Of a DNA stretch of 64,000 bases, positions 59,306 to 64,000 are shown piece after piece. Positions within the stretch are counted from its first letter, which is position 1, and each line of letters starts with the position of its first letter. Both the position numbers and the translations under genes were made by a program. This DNA is from Candidatus Jettenia caeni (GTDB taxonomy: Bacteria; Planctomycetota; Brocadiia; Brocadiales; Brocadiaceae): positions 1,054,001-1,118,000 of the forward strand of contig BAFH01000004.1 of NCBI GenBank assembly GCA_000296795.1. The letters run 5' to 3'. Below the pieces are notes generated by a model, which was given only the letters and a program-made list of their open reading frames with translations, was not told the origin of the DNA and searched no databases.

Positions 59306-60670
59306 ATGGAAATACAATGGACGAAGATATTTCTCCCAGAAATTAAGGAGCTTATTGAGACAAAAGATTTCAAAGGATTGAGAGATTTTCTTCGCGAACG
59401 TCATCCTGCCGATATTGTAGATATCCTCAGAGAACTTAATCCCACAGAGCGGGTAATGAGTTTCCGGTTACTTGATAAAAACAAAATATCTGAGGTCTTT
59501 GCCCTATTCGAGCCTATTGAACAAGAGGAACTTCTCAAGCAATTTACAGAACAGCATGCAAGAGAAATTTTAATACAAATGCAGCCAGACGACCGCACAC
59601 AACTCTTTGATGAACTACCGGCATATGTAGTAGAAAGACTTCTTAAATTACTTCCATCCTTAGAACGAAAGGAAGCTAATGAGCTTCTCAACTACCCGCA
59701 TAATTCTGCTGGCCGCATAATGACTCCCGAATATGTAGATCTTCAAATGGATATGACCGTTGGGAAAGCACTTGAGCATATCAGAAAAACAGGGCCAAAC
59801 CGTGAGACAATTTACATCTGCTATATTGTAGATGAAACCAAAAAGCTTCGTGGTGTAGCTTCCTTGAAAAATATCATCCTCGCTAATACAGACCAACTTA
59901 TTAAGGATATCATGAATGAAAACGTCTTCTATGTACATACAACAGATGACCAGGAAAAAGCAGCACAGGTAGTTCAGAAATATGATATTCTGGCTGTCCC
60001 TGTGGTAGATAATGAAGATAGACTGGTAGGCATTGTTACGGTAGATGATATATTAGACGTTGTTCAGGAAGAAGCAACTGAGGACTTTCAAAGAATGGCT
60101 GGTATACAAACTATTGAAGAAGAATATTTTCGTGTTGGTTTTACAAAACGCGTTAGCAATCGTATCTCATGGCTGGTCATCCTCGTAATTGCTGCAACTA
60201 TATCACAAACCATACTGAGAAGCTATTCCGGGATCTTGAATTCAATAATTGCCCTTACCTATTTCATACCTATGCTCACGGGATCCGGTGGTAATACAGG
60301 ATCACAATCATCTACCCTCATTATTCGGGCATTGGCAACCGGAGAGATAAAAACAACAGAATGGTGGCGAATTATATTGCGGGAATTTAAGGTAGGTGTT
60401 GCACTTGGGCTCATTATGGGCATAATAGCCTTCACCATTGCCGCTATATCCTTAAGGCAAATCACCCTGGCGTTAACAGTTGGTATATCTTTGTCTACTG
60501 TAGTTTGTGTTGGAAACATTGTCGGCATAGCAATTCCCTTATTTTTCAGATTTGTAAAACTTGACCCGGCATTTGTATCTGCGCCGCTTATCGCTACCTT
60601 GCTGGATGCTACCGGACTGCTCATTTACTTTGAAATTGCCAGAAGAATATTTACCATAGCTGCCTCGTAA
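59306..60670 (+). CDS. mgtE: Magnesium transporter MgtE
   Basis: A 454-residue Mg2+ channel. The N-domain (about 1-130, FLRERHPADIVDILRELNP, LNYPHNSAGRIMTPEYV) and two CBS domains (about 135-260, VHTTDDQEKAAQVVQKYD, VGIVTVDDILDVV) form the Mg2+ sensor. Five C-terminal helices form the pore, with the GSGGNTGSQSSTLIIRALA motif. The order and length match the family. In this family pore closing at high Mg2+ is built into the N and CBS domains. No M-box riboswitch is recognisable in the 100 nt upstream. Confidence 0.95.
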   Translation: MEIQWTKIFLPEIKELIETKDFKGLRDFLRERHPADIVDILRELNPTERVMSFRLLDKNKISEVFALFEPIEQEELLKQFTEQHAREILIQMQPDDRTQLFDELPAYVVERLLKLLPSLERKEANELLNYPHNSAGRIMTPEYVDLQMDMTVGKALEHIRKTGPNRETIYICYIVDETKKLRGVASLKNIILANTDQLIKDIMNENVFYVHTTDDQEKAAQVVQKYDILAVPVVDNEDRLVGIVTVDDILDVVQEEATEDFQRMAGIQTIEEEYFRVGFTKRVSNRISWLVILVIAATISQTILRSYSGILNSIIALTYFIPMLTGSGGNTGSQSSTLIIRALATGEIKTTEWWRIILREFKVGVALGLIMGIIAFTIAAISLRQITLALTVGISLSTVVCVGNIVGIAIPLFFRFVKLDPAFVSAPLIATLLDATGLLIYFEIARRIFTIAAS

Positions 60671-60781
60671 CTTCACAGACTATACTTTATCTTGACATTC
60701 TTTTCGTAGGATGGTATCCTCTATGCAATTTTCTAACATAGAAGGTATTCTGCTATTCATTCACACGGAAAGGAGTTATCG

Positions 60782-61063
60782 TTGAATAACCAGTATAAAT
60801 CACCAGAAAGAAATTCTCTGATTTGCGGCCTTGCCTTTGATAATAAGGATAATCATAAAAGAATCACAACGGGAGAAAATTTTTGCATATTAGGTGGTTC
60901 TGCGAAAACACACGAAAATCTGGTTGAAATGGTAATGGAATTCAATGCAGCCATCAAAAAATATGGCAAAAAGTTAGATGATCTTTCTGAGACGGAATAT
61001 TACAATATTGTAAAAGAAATTTGTACTGATAATGAAAAAACATACTGGCTTTATCACGCTTAA
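60782..61063 (+). CDS. Small protein of unknown function (93 aa)
   Basis: A 93-residue cytoplasmic-looking protein starting at TTG with a strong AAAGGAG 6 nt upstream; no ATG alternative fits. Its middle, ENLVEMVMEFNAAIKKYGKKLDDLS, is helical; no catalytic or metal motif is seen and no family is recognised. The TPR gene starts 16 nt after its stop, so it is the first gene of the small-protein run. Confidence 0.6.
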   Translation: MNNQYKSPERNSLICGLAFDNKDNHKRITTGENFCILGGSAKTHENLVEMVMEFNAAIKKYGKKLDDLSETEYYNIVKEICTDNEKTYWLYHA

Positions 61064-61079
61064 CTTATAAAATAAACTT

Positions 61080-61880
61080 ATGAAAAAAATTGTTTTTCTC
61101 TTTTCTCTTATTCTTTTAAATCTTATTTGCCTTGCTCCAGGCTATAGTACCGATGACTTTCGTGATTTTGATGTGCATTATCAGCTTGGAAATGAATATA
61201 ATAAACGCGGCATGATTGACGATGCAATCGTTGAATACAAAAAGGCCATTGAGATCAATGGTTATTCTCCACAACTTTATAACAATTTGGGCGTAGCCTA
61301 TGGCAAGAAAAGATTATTTGATGAAGAGATATCTTCCTATAAGAAGGCAATTGATTTAGACTATTCCTATAAAGATGCTTATTTTAATTTAGGGATTGCT
61401 TACGGCGCAAAAGGAATGATAGATAATGAGATTTGCGCTTACCAAAAAGTCATAGAAATAGACCCTGATAGCTTAGAGGCTCTGTATAATCTTGGCCATG
61501 CTTATCGCGAGAAAGAATTGTACGATGAGTCCATCGCTGCATATAAAAAGGTACTTAAAATTGATCCTAATTATATCGATGCATACTTCAATTTAGGTGT
61601 TACGTTTGGCAAAAAAGGCTTATTGGATGATGAAATCCTGCAATATAAAAAAGTACTAAGTTTGAATCCTGACAGCGCCGAGGCCCACTTTAACCTGGGA
61701 ATTGCATACGGAGAAAAAAAGATGCTTAATGATCAAGTTAGTGAATACAAAAAGGCTATCGCAATTAACCCAAAGTATGCAAAGGCTTATAAAAATCTGG
61801 AATCTATTTATCGTAAAAAAGGAATGAAGGAAGAAGCTGATAGAGAATTGTTAAAATATCATGATTTAGTAAAAAATTGA
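61080..61880 (+). CDS. Exported TPR repeat protein
   Basis: A 266-residue protein with a signal peptide (residues 1-23, VFLFSLILLNLICLAPGYS) and seven consecutive 34-residue TPR units from about residue 30 to the end, each carrying the N-L-G-x-A-Y and E-Y-K-K-A-I words (YNNLGVAYG, YFNLGIAYG, YNLGHAYRE, FNLGVTFGK). It would be a periplasmic adaptor binding another protein. It opens a run of exported proteins that includes two lipoproteins with TPR-like tails. Confidence 0.85.
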   Translation: MKKIVFLFSLILLNLICLAPGYSTDDFRDFDVHYQLGNEYNKRGMIDDAIVEYKKAIEINGYSPQLYNNLGVAYGKKRLFDEEISSYKKAIDLDYSYKDAYFNLGIAYGAKGMIDNEICAYQKVIEIDPDSLEALYNLGHAYREKELYDESIAAYKKVLKIDPNYIDAYFNLGVTFGKKGLLDDEILQYKKVLSLNPDSAEAHFNLGIAYGEKKMLNDQVSEYKKAIAINPKYAKAYKNLESIYRKKGMKEEADRELLKYHDLVKN

Positions 61881-61966
61881 TCTTTGAAAGAGAAGATATT
61901 AAAACATTTTTGAATTTTGGTTAAGTCTTTATACTATTATAAAACAAGAGAAGGAGAAATAACAAG

Positions 61967-62230
61967 ATGATAGAAAAATTAAATAAAGTAATAACTGAAA
62001 AATCCGAAAAGATTATGGCAAATGAAAAAGTAGAGGGATTCGTAAACAATTTAGGTGGGGTAATGTGCTTTTTTGGGGCTATCGTGTTTGGTATTATGTT
62101 CATCGTAGGTGGTGCAAGCCTAATGAAGACTGGTAAGAACTACGTGGTAAAACCATCCGCAGAAGAAGCAACATCCGAGTCTACCTCAACAGAAGAATCC
62201 CCCGCAACGGAAACGAGTAAAGAAGAATAA
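61967..62230 (+). CDS. Single-pass membrane protein with acidic Ser/Thr/Glu tail
   Basis: An 87-residue protein. Residues 1-30 form a charged helix, 31-55 a transmembrane segment (GVMCFFGAIVFGIMFIVGGASL), and the C-terminus is a low-complexity tail (TSESTSTEESPATETSKEE). No known family. AGGAG lies 11 nt upstream of the ATG. Between the TPR gene and the secreted protein, 26 nt before the latter. Confidence 0.65.
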   Translation: MIEKLNKVITEKSEKIMANEKVEGFVNNLGGVMCFFGAIVFGIMFIVGGASLMKTGKNYVVKPSAEEATSESTSTEESPATETSKEE

Positions 62231-62256
62231 TAAAAACACTTTAAGGATAAAAAACT

Positions 62257-62856
62257 GTGGTTAAAAAGATAGTCTTATTACTATGTACTGTAAGCTTAAT
62301 CTCATGCCTGTATGCCATACAGTCAGCTCATGCCGTTTTTCCAAAATTAACGCCGGAACAAGTACAAGAAGCCATTGAATATGGGCAAAAAAACAAAAGT
62401 TTGGATATGGTAACTTTCTCAAAAAGCTGGACTGTCTCTTTAGAAAAAGGCAAAGGTTTTGCCACCTTATTTACCCCTTATCATAATATTGCCTATAAGG
62501 CGAGAAAATTTGCTGTAGAACATAGAGAATTTACTAATAGAGAAATCCAGGAAGTATTGCAAACTGGAGATTCCCTCTCTTTTTCTGTAACTGTTTATGG
62601 CGATGAGTATGATTTTGCATTACATTATTCCGCTATGGTTTACCAAAAGGATACGGTCATACAACCTGAATTCGAATTTATACCGGAAATAGCAGAAGCA
62701 AGCGAATCCTGGCCTGACTCACCAAGCTATTTAGCCCGTCTGGTCTTTAAATTTCCCATGAACGATATTGACTTAAACACTTCAATTGCATTTGTTGTGA
62801 TGGTTCCGGGCGGAGAAGAAGTTCATTTTCATTTTGATCTGGCAAAAATAAAATAA
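62257..62856 (+). CDS. Exported protein of unknown function (199 aa)
   Basis: A 199-residue protein with a signal peptide (MVKKIVLLLCTVSLISCLY..., ending QSAHA near residue 24). The mature part starts VFPKLTPEQVQEAIEYGQ and continues with predicted mixed beta structure (DSLSFSVTVYGDEYDF, VVMVPGGEEVHFHFD). No family recognised. The GTG start is supported by AAGGA about 10 nt upstream and by the Lys-Lys signal n-region. Likely periplasmic. Confidence 0.65.
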   Translation: MVKKIVLLLCTVSLISCLYAIQSAHAVFPKLTPEQVQEAIEYGQKNKSLDMVTFSKSWTVSLEKGKGFATLFTPYHNIAYKARKFAVEHREFTNREIQEVLQTGDSLSFSVTVYGDEYDFALHYSAMVYQKDTVIQPEFEFIPEIAEASESWPDSPSYLARLVFKFPMNDIDLNTSIAFVVMVPGGEEVHFHFDLAKIK

Positions 62857-62995
62857 ATTCCCATTAAACCTTAATCTTCGTGTAATTGGCTTACAGAATA
62901 TTATGAGAAGTAATATGAGTTTATCATAATGCCACAAAAGAAGATAAACTAATACACTCCGGCTTATCCCGATAAACAAAAGGAAAATTTCCACA

Positions 62996-63748
62996 ATGAA
63001 AAAGGTAGATTTTTTAACTTTTCTGATATTATTAGGCTTATCTTCATTCATGGGATGCGCCGGATTTTCTAAAAAAACTATCGAGATTCAAAAAAACCAT
63101 GCAGAACGCCTGGAATCAATCGATAAAAAAATTCAAGAGCATGAGCAAGTATTTTCAAATTTAAATTCATCTGATAAAAACCTCGAAAAACGTATCGAAG
63201 AAGTCTTACGCAAGGTGGCTCATGCAGAAGCAAATTATCTGCAAATTCATTCCATGTTAAAAGCTCTTGATTCAAAAGTAGAAACAGAAAATACTTCCAT
63301 GAAAAATGCTATCTCTGAAGCTCAAAAAAATATAAGCAATTTTGAAAAAATATTAAGCATAATACAGGAAGAGAAAAACGATTTACAGAATCAAATTGTT
63401 ACACTTCAATCCCAAATATCTCATATTACAACAGAAATCGAAGAACATAACAAGCAATCTGTCTCCTTATTTCCATCTCTTACCGAGCAGGGAGGTACGC
63501 CAAATGAAAAGCAAACGGATGAAGAAAAATCAAAAGGGAATAACATTACAGGGTCATTAGTTACACAACAGGAAAAAGAGGCATTGCAAGACTTATTGGA
63601 TAAAGCTCTTGCATTATACAGAAACGAGAATTATGAAGAATCATTGAACACATGGGAAAAAGCGCTTGCCATTGATCCTGAAAATCTTGAGGCAAAACTC
63701 AATATTGAAATTGTAAAGGAAAAAATAAAATCTCTTTCAAAAAACTAG
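62996..63748 (+). CDS. Coiled-coil lipoprotein with C-terminal TPR-like unit
   Basis: A 250-residue protein. The signal peptide ends in lipobox SFMGC (lipidated Cys at 21). Residues about 28-150 form a long coiled coil (ERLESIDKKIQEHEQVF, DSKVETENTSMKNAI). A low-complexity linker follows, then one TPR-like unit (DKALALYRNENYEESLNTWEKALAI) to the end. This is the layout of YbgF/CpoB-type and related envelope proteins, which combine coiled coil and TPR, although the match is only architectural. Paralogous to the next gene. Confidence 0.75.
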   Translation: MKKVDFLTFLILLGLSSFMGCAGFSKKTIEIQKNHAERLESIDKKIQEHEQVFSNLNSSDKNLEKRIEEVLRKVAHAEANYLQIHSMLKALDSKVETENTSMKNAISEAQKNISNFEKILSIIQEEKNDLQNQIVTLQSQISHITTEIEEHNKQSVSLFPSLTEQGGTPNEKQTDEEKSKGNNITGSLVTQQEKEALQDLLDKALALYRNENYEESLNTWEKALAIDPENLEAKLNIEIVKEKIKSLSKN

Positions 63749-63809
63749 TTGTTCTATTCTCTATTTTAGTATCTGAATACTTCGATATAAAAGCTAAAGG
63801 TAATTAATA

Positions 63810-64000
63810 ATGAAATATTTTTCTTTGATTTTTATAATATTAGCATTAACTTTTCTCCTCACAGGATGCACTGAATTCTCCCGATTTTATACGAAATCAT
63901 CCAAAAATGATGAACGTCTAGCCTTAATCGACCAAAGGATTCTGGAACTCGAACAAGCACTCTCAAATTTAAATGTATCTGATCAGAATCTGGAAAAACG
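63810..64000 (+). CDS. Coiled-coil lipoprotein, paralogue of the preceding gene (cut by the window edge)
   Basis: The first 63 codons of a lipoprotein: signal peptide to lipobox LLTGC (Cys at residue 20) followed by coiled-coil sequence ERLALIDQRILELEQALSNL, matching ERLESIDKKIQEHEQVFSNL of its neighbour, then LNVSDQNLEKR. Tandem duplication is clear. The end is outside the window. Confidence 0.8.
   Translation, partial: MKYFSLIFIILALTFLLTGCTEFSRFYTKSSKNDERLALIDQRILELEQALSNLNVSDQNLEK

Overview
The window is a chromosomal segment of a Planctomycetota bacterium, most likely an anammox bacterium near the Brocadia/Kuenenia/Jettenia group. The best evidence is the 16S gene at 42185-43774. As I recall the FISH probes, it carries an exact Pla46 (Planctomycetes) target, an Amx368 (all anammox) target with one mismatch and an Amx820 (Brocadia/Kuenenia) target with two mismatches. 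The DNA is AT-leaning, genes are densely packed on both strands, and there is no phage, IS transposase or CRISPR array. Most of the window is housekeeping sequence, but several clusters are unusual.

0-8 kb: a partial FAD-dependent oxidoreductase, an outer-membrane porin with a clear promoter and a Fur-box-like operator, a family 2 glycosyltransferase, two small zinc-ribbon proteins either side of tRNA-Pro, tRNA-Glu, pyrD-pyrK and ruvC. 8-17 kb: argB, then a signal-peptide protein built of many aromatic-Pro repeats directly upstream of an MlaE-MlaF-MlaD lipid transport operon, then argD-argF-rph-rdgB. 17-21 kb: a three-gene pyruvate/2-oxoacid:ferredoxin oxidoreductase operon (gamma-delta fusion, alpha, beta), which fits acetyl-CoA-based carbon fixation. 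21-30 kb: a ROK sugar kinase overlapping lepA, a signal peptidase I with zinc-ribbon and beta-domain insertions, lptB, an FmdB-type ribbon protein, a HIT protein, dgt, ispD, an exported hemerythrin-like protein and proB on the other strand.

30-38 kb: an orphan triple-PAS histidine kinase followed by a GlcG/HbpS-like protein, then fur-rpmB-gatC-gatA-gatB on the minus strand. 38-44 kb: a complete, classically linked rRNA operon on the minus strand (16S, tRNA-Ile, tRNA-Ala, 23S, 5S) with tandem promoters, complementary processing arms and a terminator.

44-64 kb: plsC followed by a B12-binding-type radical SAM enzyme that has a close paralogue at 56 kb. Between them lies a minus-strand operon of a GcvH-like protein that has lost its lipoyl lysine, a DUF1611 (DgcN-like) protein, a dipeptide-epimerase-family protein and an M20 deacylase; together these resemble an N-acetylated D-glutamate route. 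Then come a GIY-YIG protein, mutS, floA, a DUF362-ferredoxin, mgtE, and a run of small exported proteins (TPR protein, single-TM protein, unknown secreted protein, and two tandem paralogous coiled-coil lipoproteins, the last cut by the window edge). Short palindromic dispersed repeats occur between genes, one of them running into the 3' end of ruvC.
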